A stretch of DNA of 64,000 nt from Rhizobium sp. PP-CC-3A-592 (lineage in GTDB: Bacteria > Pseudomonadota > Alphaproteobacteria > Rhizobiales > Rhizobiaceae), in contig NZ_QJSR01000001.1 of NCBI RefSeq assembly GCF_003217095.1, forward strand, positions 613,716 through 677,715. Reading direction: 5' to 3'. The notes beneath the pieces were generated by a model. That model was not told where the DNA came from, ran no database searches, and was given only the letters and a program-made list of their open reading frames with translations. Positions 45,005-52,431 of the stretch are shown here, piece by piece. The position numbers and the translations under genes were made by a program. The stretch's first letter is position 1, and the number at the start of each line of letters is the position of its first letter.

Positions 45005-45518
45005 CCTGCGCCAGCACCACGTCGCGTTCCCGGCAACGCTCGACAGCGCGCTGCTCGACCAGAGCCTCGAGCGTGTCGAGAAGAGATTGGTACCCCGCAT
45101 CGTCCAGTGCCTCCGCGTCCCGCCGTTCCCGGTCCTGCGCCAGCGTCCGCTGCAGGCTGTCGATCTTTTCCAGCGTCCGCACGATCAGCGACATCGCCTC
45201 GATCGAGGCCTTGGCGTCGGCCTGGGCGGCCTTGCGGTCGATCTCCTCGCCGGCCTCCGTCTGCCTGCGGTCGGTCTGCTGGCGCAGCATCTGGAACATC
45301 TGCATCTGCTCGCGCAGCTCCCGCGTCATGCCGTTCAGCATGTCCGTGAGCTCTTCGCCAGCGGGCATATCGGCCGATTTTCGGTCGAGTATCAGGTGGA
45401 ACGCGTCATCGAAAGGCTCGGTGTCCGCAGCCTGCGCCAGATCATCGGCGCCCAGACCATAGGCAGATGTCGGCGTCCACGCGCCGAACAGCGCCGGATC
45501 ATAGGTCCCGTCGGTCAT
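44883..45518 (-). CDS. GTA gp1-like small terminase candidate
   Basis: A 211-residue frame with a long alpha-helical/coiled-coil centre (about 50-160; R-E-L-R-E-Q-M-Q-M-F-Q-M-L-R and I-E-A-M-S-L-I-V-R-T-L-E-K-I-D-S-L-Q-R-T-L), as in small terminases and GTA gp1. First gene of the cluster. The last 40 residues, overlapping the terminase frame, look out-of-frame (Gly/Ala-rich), so the gene may shift frame into the terminase or end earlier. AGGACG precedes the start at 45518. Confidence 0.7.
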   Translation of the reverse strand: MTDGTYDPALFGAWTPTSAYGLGADDLAQAADTEPFDDAFHLILDRKSADMPAGEELTDMLNGMTRELREQMQMFQMLRQQTDRRQTEAGEEIDRKAAQADAKASIEAMSLIVRTLEKIDSLQRTLAQDRERRDAEALDDAGYQSLLDTLEALVEQRAVERCRERDVVLAQDGGERDGTAGAGCAAGFVALAGDGSVPAVSRSGNPLAPYG

Positions 45519-45616
45519 CGCATCGTCCTGTCGTGAGATAGGGAAATCTTTGAATGAAAAAGGCCGGCTGCGCGCCCGCGGCCCCGCCGCATCCGCACAT
45601 CTCCGACCATACGTAA

Positions 45617-45645
45617 AACCTACCGGAGGACCGTCACGCCGTCAA
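45617..45645 (-). promoter_or_regulatory. Candidate sigma70-type promoter of the GTA cluster
   Basis: Read on the minus strand: TTGACG (-35, complement of 45640-45645), a 17-base spacer, then TAGGTT (-10, complement of 45617-45622), about 100 bp upstream of the gp1-like start. It is the best promoter match seen between the YcgN gene and the cluster. Confidence 0.5.
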
Positions 45646-45649
45646 GGAC

Positions 45650-45672
45650 TATTTTCCTAGTTCGGGAAAATA
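45650..45672. promoter_or_regulatory. AT-rich palindrome next to GTA promoter
   Basis: TATTTTCC (45650-45657) and GGAAAATA (45665-45672) form an 8-bp inverted repeat with a 7-base spacer, just upstream of the -35 box of the candidate GTA promoter and right after the YcgN gene stop. It may be a regulator binding site; as it follows a stop codon it could also be a weak terminator of that gene. Confidence 0.5.
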
Positions 45673-45673
45673 A

Positions 45674-46132
45674 TCAGTATTCCGTCGTTCTGTTCCCATC
45701 CGTCGGCCAGTCCGCCAGATAGTCCTCGAAGTCGTCGATATCGACATCATCCTCGCTGACCGTGCGTCCGCGCGCGGAAATGCCGGCGGCGTGCACCGTT
45801 TCCGGGTCGCCGGACACCAGCGGATGCCACCAGTAGAGGTCCTCGCCGTCGCGCACGAGGCGGTAGCCGCAGGTGGGCGGCAGCCAAGGGAGTTCGCGCA
45901 CCTCTTGGGGCGTCAGCTGGATACAGTCCGGCACGGTCGCCTGCCGGTTCGGATAGTCGCGACAGCGACAGGTGTCGCCGTCGAGCAGCGTGCAGCGGAT
46001 CGAGGTCCAGGCGATCTCGCCCGTATCCCAGTCTTCCAGTTTGTTCAGACAGCACAAGCCGCAGCCGTCGCAGAGGCTTTCCCACTCCGCGCCGTTCATC
46101 GTCTCCAGTGTCTTGGTCTTCCAGAAAGGCAT
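45674..46132 (-). CDS. YcgN/UPF0260 family cysteine-cluster protein
   Basis: A 152-residue protein with the CxxCxxCC metal-cluster motif: C-D-G-C-G-L-C-C near 25-32, then further cysteines ([20 protein letters not shown]) and the acidic C-terminal tail typical of the family. Ligands may bind zinc or an Fe-S cluster; the cellular role is unknown. The start at 46132 (M-P-F-W-K) is preferred; a frame three codons longer exists. It ends 155 bp before the GTA cluster start. Confidence 0.9.
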   Translation of the reverse strand: MPFWKTKTLETMNGAEWESLCDGCGLCCLNKLEDWDTGEIAWTSIRCTLLDGDTCRCRDYPNRQATVPDCIQLTPQEVRELPWLPPTCGYRLVRDGEDLYWWHPLVSGDPETVHAAGISARGRTVSEDDVDIDDFEDYLADWPTDGNRTTEY

Positions 46133-46363
46133 GTCGCCCATGGATTCGTCCTGCCATCCGTACCGGCTTCATCTATACCCAGCCGCCGTCCTGCGCTAGG
46201 TAAGTCTGCGTTTCCGGAATTTTAAGGCTGTTGCAACATATCCTCGTGGAAGGGAAAGTCGCTGCGTGGCAGTATAGCGCCATCCCGCGCGAAAAAAGCC
46301 TGCTTTCGCCAGCAGCCTGTGCGACATCGAAACACCGCGCGAGATTGAGGACGGTCCGAAGCG

Positions 46364-48613
46364 TTGACAAGCCCGAGCGACGACATTCCCGACACGACAC
46401 CGCGCCCGGCGCCACCGGAGAGCGCAGCGTCTCCGACGACGCCTGCGGCGCTTCCAAAGAAGCGCCACATCCTCCTGCGCGTCGACGCCTTCATCGATTC
46501 GACCGTCTGGCACACCGGTTTCCGTCTCGCCGAATGGTGGGAAGACATCACCATCTTCTTCCGCCGTTTTCGCGTGCGCGGCTGGAAACGCGTCGTGTTC
46601 GAGGTTCTCGGCGAAGGCATGACCTGGGGCACCGTCGGGGCCGTGCTTCTGCTGGCGCTGGCGCTGCCCGCCTTCCAGGAGACCAAGGGCAACTGGCTGG
46701 CCCAGAGCGATTTCGCGGTCACGTTCCTCGATCGCTACGGCAACGAGATCGGCCATCGCGGCATCATCCACGAGGACAGCGTTCCCGTGGACGAGCTGCC
46801 GGATACGCTGGTGAAGGCCGTGCTTGCCACCGAGGACCGCCGCTTTTTCGACCATTGGGGCATCGACTTCCTCGGCCTCACCCGCGCCATGACCGTCAAC
46901 GCGCGCGCCGGCGGCGTCGTCCAGGGCGGCTCCACGCTGACGCAGCAGCTCGCCAAGAACCTGTTCCTCTCCAACGAGCGCACCTTCGAGCGCAAGATCA
47001 AGGAAGCCTTCCTGTCCGTCTGGCTGGAGTGCAACCTGTCGAAGAAGGAGATCCTGCGCCTCTATCTCGACCGCGCCTATATGGGCGGCGGCACGTTTGG
47101 CGCGGCGGCGGCGTCGCAGTTCTATTTCGGCAAGGCCATCACCGATATCAACTTGGCCGAAAGCGCCATGCTCGCCGGCCTGTTCAAGGCCCCGGCCCGC
47201 TACGCGCCGCACGTCAACCTGCCGGCCGCCCGCGCCCGCGCCAACGAGGTGCTGACCAATCTCGTCCAGGGCGGGCTGATGACCGAGGGCCAGGTGGTCG
47301 CAGCAAGGCTTCATCCGGCATCCGTGGTCGATCGCGCCGAGGTCACCGCACCCGATTTCTTCCTCGACTGGGCCTTCGACGAGGTCCAGCGCATCGCCGC
47401 CCCCTTCGCCCAGCATTCCCTCATCGTGCGCACCACCATCGACATGGGCCTGCAGCAGGCGGCCGAAGATGCCATCGAATCCAGCCTGCGCCAGTATGGC
47501 GAGAGCTACCGCGTCAAGCAGGGCGCGCTGGTCATGATCGAGAACGGCGGCGCCGTGCGCGCCATGGTCGGCGGGCGGGATTACGGCGAGAGCCAGTTCA
47601 ACCGCGCCACCAAGGCGCTCCGCCAGCCGGGCTCCTCCTTCAAGGCCTATACCTACGCCGCGGCCATGGAAAAGGGCATGACGCCGGAGACGACGATCAG
47701 TGATGCGCCGATCACCTGGGGCCGCTGGTCGCCGCAGAATTACGGCCGCAGTTTTTCCGGCAAGGTTACGCTGCTCAGCGCCATCGCCCGCTCCATCAAC
47801 ACCGTGCCGGTGCGGCTTGCCAAGGATACGCTCGGCATTCCCCGCATCGTCGAGCTCGCCAAGGCCTTCGGCGTGGAAACGCCGATCCGCCCGGACAAGA
47901 CCATTCCGCTCGGCACCTCCGAACTGACCGTGATGGATCAGGCGACGGGTTACGCCGTCTTCCCGGCCGGCGGCCTGCAGTCGCGCCGCCACGGCCTCAG
48001 TCAGATCCTCAATTACGACGGCGATGTGCTCTACGATTTCAACCGCGATGCGCCCCCGGCCCAGCGCGTGCTCAGCGAAAAGGCCACGGCCTCGATGAAC
48101 TACATGCTGACGCAGATCCCGATCATCGGCACGGCCCGCAAGGCCGCCCTCGACAACGGCGTCGTCGCCGGCGGCAAGACCGGCACCACGCAGTCCTACC
48201 GCGATGCCTGGTTCGTCGGCTTCACCGGGGATTACACGGCCGCCGTCTGGTTCGGAAACGACGACTACACCTCGACCAACAACATGACCGGCGGCTCCCT
48301 GCCCGCCATCGCCTTCAAGCGCCTGATGGACTATGCCGAGACCGGCATCGACCACCGCCCCATCCCCGGCATCGCCCCGCCACCACCCGCCCCGTCCAAA
48401 AAGGACAAGCCCCCCGTCGTCGCGAAAACCGACGAAAACGCCCTCCCCCCTCTCGTGCGCCCCCGCATGCTGTCGGGCGACGTCACCCGCCTGCTGAAAT
48501 CGCTTGGCACCCGCTTCGAAACCACCCCACCCCTCGTCAGCACCCCCGCCATCCCCGGCAAAATCGCCAACGCCGCCCCCGACCCGGCGCTCGACGCCGC
48601 CGCCAGCAACTGA
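46364..48613 (+). CDS. Class A penicillin-binding protein (PBP1A type)
   Basis: A 749-residue bifunctional peptidoglycan synthase from a TTG at 46364. A membrane helix lies near 88-104, a GT51 glycosyltransferase domain at about 120-300 (A-T-E-D-R-R-F-F-D-H; Q-G-G-S-T-L-T-Q-Q-L-A-K), and a transpeptidase with the catalytic Ser in P-G-S-S-F-K (about 424), S-I-N and K-T-G-T-T (about 605). The C terminus is a Pro/Lys-rich tail. There is no in-frame ATG before the membrane helix; GAGG lies upstream of the TTG. Divergent from YcgN. Confidence 0.93.
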   Translation: MTSPSDDIPDTTPRPAPPESAASPTTPAALPKKRHILLRVDAFIDSTVWHTGFRLAEWWEDITIFFRRFRVRGWKRVVFEVLGEGMTWGTVGAVLLLALALPAFQETKGNWLAQSDFAVTFLDRYGNEIGHRGIIHEDSVPVDELPDTLVKAVLATEDRRFFDHWGIDFLGLTRAMTVNARAGGVVQGGSTLTQQLAKNLFLSNERTFERKIKEAFLSVWLECNLSKKEILRLYLDRAYMGGGTFGAAAASQFYFGKAITDINLAESAMLAGLFKAPARYAPHVNLPAARARANEVLTNLVQGGLMTEGQVVAARLHPASVVDRAEVTAPDFFLDWAFDEVQRIAAPFAQHSLIVRTTIDMGLQQAAEDAIESSLRQYGESYRVKQGALVMIENGGAVRAMVGGRDYGESQFNRATKALRQPGSSFKAYTYAAAMEKGMTPETTISDAPITWGRWSPQNYGRSFSGKVTLLSAIARSINTVPVRLAKDTLGIPRIVELAKAFGVETPIRPDKTIPLGTSELTVMDQATGYAVFPAGGLQSRRHGLSQILNYDGDVLYDFNRDAPPAQRVLSEKATASMNYMLTQIPIIGTARKAALDNGVVAGGKTGTTQSYRDAWFVGFTGDYTAAVWFGNDDYTSTNNMTGGSLPAIAFKRLMDYAETGIDHRPIPGIAPPPPAPSKKDKPPVVAKTDENALPPLVRPRMLSGDVTRLLKSLGTRFETTPPLVSTPAIPGKIANAAPDPALDAAASN

Positions 48614-48669
48614 CGCGACGGTGACGTGTTCTGCCATCCAGACGTTGCCGGTCACTGGCCAATAGGGTA

Positions 48670-48692
48670 TATAGAAATGACGTGTTTCTATA
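48670..48692 (+). promoter_or_regulatory. Palindromic operator of toxin-antitoxin pair 2
   Basis: TATAGAAA (48670-48677) and TTTCTATA (48685-48692) form a perfect 8-bp inverted repeat with a 7-base spacer, 10 bp before the antitoxin ATG and overlapping its ribosome binding site (AGGAG, 48692-48696). Autoregulation is likely by analogy. Confidence 0.55.
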
Positions 48693-48702
48693 GGAGCCTG
48701 CG

Positions 48703-49059
48703 ATGTCCTCCACGATTTCGGCAAATGTCGATGGCAGAACGGCCACGAAATTGAAGATGGTCGCGTCGATGGAAAACAGGTCCGTTTCGAATGCGGTTTC
48801 CAGCGCGATCACGGTCTTTGTCGGGCTTCCCAAGGGTGTTCGAGATTTTCTGCTCGAGCTGAACGCTCAGAACGATCAGGATACGATTGTCAGGCTCGGC
48901 CGCGAAATGATGGCCGCGGCGGCGCGGGTTCGACTTGAGAAGGCGACCATGGACCTGGCATCCGAGCACCGTTTCGGAGGATCGGACGACGCGTCCAGCG
49001 AGATCGACATGATGGAAGAGGCAACGGCTTTCAGCCGTGCTGCGGCGCACAGGACGTAG
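48703..49059 (+). CDS. Antitoxin-like protein of PIN pair 2
   Basis: A 118-residue protein with an N-terminal segment resembling ribbon-helix-helix DNA-binding (S-A-N-V-D-G-R-T-A-T-K-L-K-M-V-A-S-M-E-N-R-S-V-S-N-A-V), then a helix and an acidic C-terminal tail. AGGAG precedes the ATG and a palindrome covers the promoter. The stop is 2 bp before the downstream PIN gene. Family not recognised with certainty. Confidence 0.62.
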   Translation: MSSTISANVDGRTATKLKMVASMENRSVSNAVSSAITVFVGLPKGVRDFLLELNAQNDQDTIVRLGREMMAAAARVRLEKATMDLASEHRFGGSDDASSEIDMMEEATAFSRAAAHRT

Positions 49060-49061
49060 TC

Positions 49062-49679
49062 ATGGACCGTCCCGTCCGCGTGTTGCTGGATGTCAACATT
49101 TTCGTGGGCAACATCATGGCGCACGACCGTGGTCGCAAAGGCACGGCAACGCAGACCCTGTTGTCGATGGTCAGCAACCAGACATGGGGCATGGTTGACA
49201 GAGCGCAGCTGGTCATCTCGTTCGATATGATCGACACTCTCGAAACGGTGCTCCGTCGGCTGGATTTCACGGAAGATAGAATTAAGGCATATTCCGGTTC
49301 CATCATCGACATCATGAAATATGGTCCGGAAGCGCTCGATCCCTATCTCATTTTGGGTGGAGAAGAGCGCTTTGCCATGCCGGATGTCGAGGATGCCGGC
49401 GTGTTGGCGACGGCCATCGGCACCGAAGCCGACATTCTCGTGACGGACAATTTGAAGGATTTCGCAACCAAGGATGCTTCCGTGATCGACACGCAAGTGG
49501 TGAACACGACGGCGTCAGGCCAGCGAACCCTGCAGGCTCTCCGGTACGAGATCGGCGGTGCGGATCTCATTGTCGCGCATCCGTTCGATGTGATGCAATG
49601 GATGCGCCTTGGCTATGATTTTACGCCGGAGACTCTCTGGAACGCCATTCAGAATCCCGGAAATGAAGGCGTCCAATGA
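49062..49679 (+). CDS. PIN-domain protein, toxin of pair 2
   Basis: A 205-residue PIN-fold protein with V-L-L-D-V-N-I-F-V-G-N (catalytic Asp near 10) and D-A-G-V-L-A-T-A-I-G-T-E-A-D-I-L-V-T-D-N-L-K-D-F near 110-140. The C-terminal 60 residues have no recognised match. The GC looks lower than the neighbours. Likely a ribonuclease toxin held by the 118-residue protein. It is unlike the PIN toxin inside the GTA cluster in length and sequence. Confidence 0.75.
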   Translation: MDRPVRVLLDVNIFVGNIMAHDRGRKGTATQTLLSMVSNQTWGMVDRAQLVISFDMIDTLETVLRRLDFTEDRIKAYSGSIIDIMKYGPEALDPYLILGGEERFAMPDVEDAGVLATAIGTEADILVTDNLKDFATKDASVIDTQVVNTTASGQRTLQALRYEIGGADLIVAHPFDVMQWMRLGYDFTPETLWNAIQNPGNEGVQ

Positions 49680-49701
49680 CGGTGGAAAGCGGCCAGCCCT
49701 G

Positions 49702-50289
49702 ATGTTTCGCGTGCCCTTCCTCGTCGCACTCGCCTTGTGCGTCGCCTTCGGCGGCGGCATTGCCGTGAGCATTTCCGCACTCAAGGCCTCCACCGGCTTC
49801 GGCTCCATCCGCCTCGGGCCGTGGGTCGCCTATCCCAATGCCCAGACCGCCGATACCGACCCTTACGCCAAGGCGCACCGGGCGCGGGCCGGGCGGCTGC
49901 TCTATGGCAAGGCCGAGGGCATGCGCTTCACGGCGGAAACGGACGAGACGGGCCGGCCGCTCTCCGGCGCCTGCCGCTACGACATCGCCGGCAACACGCC
50001 CCCGGCCCGCTTCTGGACCCTCTTTGCGACAGACACCGCCGACCGGCCGCTGACGGCGTCGGAGACGCTGCCGGTCGCGCTCAATGCCTGGAGCGTGCTG
50101 CGCGAGGCGGATACGTCCTTCGTCATCCACGTGGCACCGGACGCCCAGGCGGACAACTGGCTGGCGATCACGCAGCCTGGGAGATTCCGCCTGGTCCTGA
50201 CGCTTCTCGATGCGCCGACCGCCAATTCCTCCGGCGCGATCGAGCTGGTCATGCCGAAGATCACGGCGCGGGGATGCGGCCATGCGTAG
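49702..50289 (+). CDS. DUF1214 membrane-anchored protein
   Basis: A 195-residue protein with an N-terminal membrane anchor (about 5-25) and a DUF1214-type domain: G-A-C-R-Y-D-I-A-G, F-W-T-L-F-A-T-D and W-L-A-I-T-Q-P-G-R-F-R-L-V-L-T-L-L. Function unknown. The start at 49702 is a compromise; an ATG at 49663 gives 13 more residues, overlapping the PIN gene. Its stop overlaps the DUF1254 start, so they form an operon. Confidence 0.82.
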   Translation: MFRVPFLVALALCVAFGGGIAVSISALKASTGFGSIRLGPWVAYPNAQTADTDPYAKAHRARAGRLLYGKAEGMRFTAETDETGRPLSGACRYDIAGNTPPARFWTLFATDTADRPLTASETLPVALNAWSVLREADTSFVIHVAPDAQADNWLAITQPGRFRLVLTLLDAPTANSSGAIELVMPKITARGCGHA

Positions 50290-50827
50290 CCTTCTCTATG
50301 CCGTCCTCGTCGGGCTCATCGGTGCCGCCCTGCTGCACATCGTCATCATCCTCGCTCTGCCACGTTTCACGGCGGAGGATGCCTATAGCCGGGTGCTCGG
50401 GCTCTACGAGATGGACAGCTTCTTCCCGCTGACCTCGGCGCCGGGGCCGACGGGTCTTGCCAACGACGATCCCTATCTCCGGGTCGCCGTCTGCGGTTTT
50501 TCGGTGCTCGGGGGGCCGGTCCGGTTCACGGCGTCGGGCGATGTGCCGTTCTGGTCGCTCGCGATCTATGATTCCGGATCGAACGAAATCTTCAGTATGA
50601 GCGATGCGACGGCGGTCAACGACCGGGTCGATGTCGTCGCGGCGACGCCGCTGCAACTGGTGGAGCTCCGCAAACAGCCGGCAGAAACCATCGGACAGAC
50701 CATTACGGTCGAGATGCCGGAAGACGAAGGCTATGCCGTTCTCAGAGCCCTTGCGCCGCTCGGCAGCTATGAGGCGGCGGCCAGCAAGTTTCTCGGTGAG
50801 GCGGGTTGTGAGCCCATGTCTCGGTAA
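50282..50827 (+). CDS. DUF1254 membrane-anchored protein
   Basis: A 181-residue protein with an N-terminal membrane helix (about 5-27) and a DUF1254-type domain. It begins 8 bases before the end of the DUF1214 gene, so the two are translationally coupled; fused or paired DUF1254-DUF1214 proteins are common in proteobacteria and are unassigned. The C-terminal codons (M-S-R) fall in the first copy of a 15-bp repeat that continues past the stop. Confidence 0.82.
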   Translation: MRSLLYAVLVGLIGAALLHIVIILALPRFTAEDAYSRVLGLYEMDSFFPLTSAPGPTGLANDDPYLRVAVCGFSVLGGPVRFTASGDVPFWSLAIYDSGSNEIFSMSDATAVNDRVDVVAATPLQLVELRKQPAETIGQTITVEMPEDEGYAVLRALAPLGSYEAAASKFLGEAGCEPMSR

Positions 50828-50892
50828 GGCCCATGTCTCGGTGAAAGATGTCTCGGTGAAAGATGTCTCGGTAAAAGATGTCTCGGTAAGAA
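50816..50892. repeat. 15-bp tandem repeats after DUF1254 gene
   Basis: Five copies of ATGTCTCGGT(A/G)A start at 50816, 50833, 50848, 50863 and 50878; the last four are spaced exactly 15 bp apart. The first copy contains the final codons and stop of the DUF1254 gene; the rest is intergenic. Confidence 0.9.
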
Positions 50893-50961
50893 AGTCGCAC
50901 TCAGCCAGGGCGCACATACGCCTCAAGACCTGCAAGACAGCCTTGGATCGTCCGGAAAAAA

Positions 50962-51159
50962 TCAGTGTTTCTGGGTCGAGCCGTTCAGCGGCTTGATTGT
51001 GGAAACCCCGGGGGAAACCTTGGGAAGGGTCACGCCGTCCATCCGCTCGTAGCGAATACCGGTGAACAGCAGGATCGTCGCGTCGTGACGGGCTCCATCG
51101 GGGCTCATCTTGCGGCCGCCGCGGTGCTGGCGGTCTTGAAGTCTGATAACATCGGCCAT
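50962..51159 (-). CDS. Small basic hypothetical protein (65 aa)
   Basis: A 65-residue protein (start M-A-D-V-I-R-L-Q). GGAG about 8 bases upstream of the ATG supports the start; the frame is open further upstream to 51426 but the composition differs. Basic N-terminal part (Q-H-R-G-G-R-K) and a middle segment I-L-L-F-T-G-I-R-Y-E-R. No known domain; likely a conserved rhizobial small protein. Convergent with the DUF1254 gene. Confidence 0.62.
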   Translation of the reverse strand: MADVIRLQDRQHRGGRKMSPDGARHDATILLFTGIRYERMDGVTLPKVSPGVSTIKPLNGSTQKH

Positions 51160-51555
51160 TCTCGTCTCCAATGAACGGGATGAGACGGATGAACTTGAAA
51201 CAGATTTCATCCTGCCCTCGTCGGGCTGACGCTTCACCGACCCGTTAGGGCCAGCCATGAGCGCCGTTCTCGTTGCTCCTTCTTCCGGATGATTCCGGAT
51301 GTATTTAGGCTCATACTGCGATGTCGGTGGTACGTCCTGAGCGTGCCGGCCCGCAGGATGATTGGGCCACAGCTTAGTAAACAAGCTCTTAACTTTGGAT
51401 ACCCCAAACCTAGCGATGGAAAACATCCCGAAAACCTGTCGTCCGCCCGTTGAAACCCGTGATTCGCATGCGAGAATGTCTGTTTTCGACCGAGCTGCCG
51501 ACAGCGCCGTACGTCATATATGACGCACGCAGGTTCGCTATGGCACTTATATTCG

Positions 51556-51613
51556 CTGCATGATTTTATCCTGACGTCGAAATCCGTTTCGATGTCAGGA
51601 TAAAATCATGCAG
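51556..51613. repeat. Hairpin with a 27-bp stem and 4-base loop
   Basis: Arms 51556-51582 and 51587-51613 are inverted copies matching at 26 of 27 positions (a G:T wobble would also pair in RNA), with loop TCCG. Such a long perfect stem is too symmetric for a normal terminator and lacks a T-tract. Its sequence shows no relation to the other palindromes in this window. Confidence 0.9.
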
Positions 51614-51632
51614 TGCGCTCCAGTCGCCGAAA

Positions 51633-51660
51633 GCCGCAATATCCCTTAGGACATTGCGGC
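51633..51660 (-). terminator. Candidate terminator of the DUF883-like gene
   Basis: GCCGCAAT (51633-51640) / ATTGCGGC (51653-51660), 8-bp stem with a 12-base loop, 36 bp downstream of the minus-strand gene stop. Read on that strand it is followed by a short T run (TTTCGG). Confidence 0.5.
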
Positions 51661-51696
51661 TGAATGGCTTTGTGTCGTCACGACGGGCAGTTGGCC

Positions 51697-51978
51697 TTAG
51701 CGGCGGGCGAGAAGGCCCAGCACAAAGGATACGCCGGCGATCGTCAAAAGCGTGGTGACGGGCTCTTCGCGAACGCGGTCACGCAGGCGCTCGGTCAGCA
51801 CTTCGGCTTCGGACTGGACGACGGCCTTCGCGCCGCTGCCGATTGCGGAGACCGAGTCGGTCAGACGGGCGATTTCGGCACGCAGATCGGAGATCTGGCT
51901 GTCGAGTTCGCTCTTGGCAACGCTGGCTTCGACTTCGGCTTCCGTGCTGGAAACGGTGGCGAATTTCTTATCGATCAT
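51697..51978 (-). CDS. DUF883/YqjD-like membrane-anchored protein
   Basis: A 93-residue protein: an acidic, helical N-terminal half with heptad-like spacing (E-A-E-V-E-A-S-V-A-K-S-E-L-D-S-Q-I-S-D-L) and a single C-terminal transmembrane helix (about 72-90, ending L-L-A-R-R). ElaB/YqjD-type proteins of this shape associate with ribosomes and the inner membrane in stationary phase. GGAG precedes the ATG at 51978. The family call is by architecture. Confidence 0.65.
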   Translation of the reverse strand: MIDKKFATVSSTEAEVEASVAKSELDSQISDLRAEIARLTDSVSAIGSGAKAVVQSEAEVLTERLRDRVREEPVTTLLTIAGVSFVLGLLARR

Positions 51979-52431
51979 TGTCCGGGGCTCCTGTTCGAAC
52001 TGACGCCTAAACGGGAGATCGTCCATTTTGTTCCGCGCTCCGCCGCAAGACGCCGTATTTCCGGGCGATGCTGCGCCTGGATCTCTGGACGCCGAAGACG
52101 TGCTTCCTACCCGTTCAGGATCCGTTCAGGCCAGTCCACCTAGGAACAAAAACAGGCAGAAGCTGTTTTCTGCTTCGCCACTTCTCGTGTGACGGCGTTC
52201 ATCCGTGCCTTGCCTGCTTCCCGTGCGCTTGAAGGCCTCCCCGAGGAAAGGGCTTTTCCCGGCGCCGTCGATCGACACAATCTCTCTCGTGTCGAAGCAC
52301 GAACAGGAAGGGACAGCAGCCGGACGATGCCATCATGTGGACGTGTTTTACCTTGCTCATAACGTTCGGCACGGTCTGCCAGCGCCCCGCCCGCAGACCC
52401 GAAACCGGATAAGCTTCTGGAGGACCCTAGA
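51979..52431. other. Divergent spacer, DUF883-like / SH3 gene
   Basis: A 453-bp region separating the starts of the DUF883-like and SH3 genes. Short inverted motifs occur (GCAGAA...TTCTGC near 52155-52175) but nothing conclusive. It must contain both promoters. No RNA gene seen. Confidence 0.35.

Larger units (their letters stand above)
51160..51696. other. Gene-free region with large hairpins
   Basis: About 537 bases without a convincing gene. The section 51440-51620 is AT-rich and holds the 27-bp-stem hairpin and a second smaller one. The 51160-51430 part is open on the minus strand but looks non-coding. Confidence 0.55.

Noticed and set aside
43079-45349. 756-residue plus-strand frame across the terminase
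   Set aside because: Shadow of the terminase and gp1-like genes; Pro/Arg/His-rich and without motifs or a ribosome binding site.
28494-45518. Complete temperate prophage
   Set aside because: No integrase, repressor, replication genes or attachment-site duplication; gene order is that of a GTA head-tail cluster.
50962-51426. 154-residue form of the small minus-strand protein
   Set aside because: The good ribosome binding site lies before the ATG at 51159; the upstream segment reads as non-coding, Ser/Arg-rich sequence.
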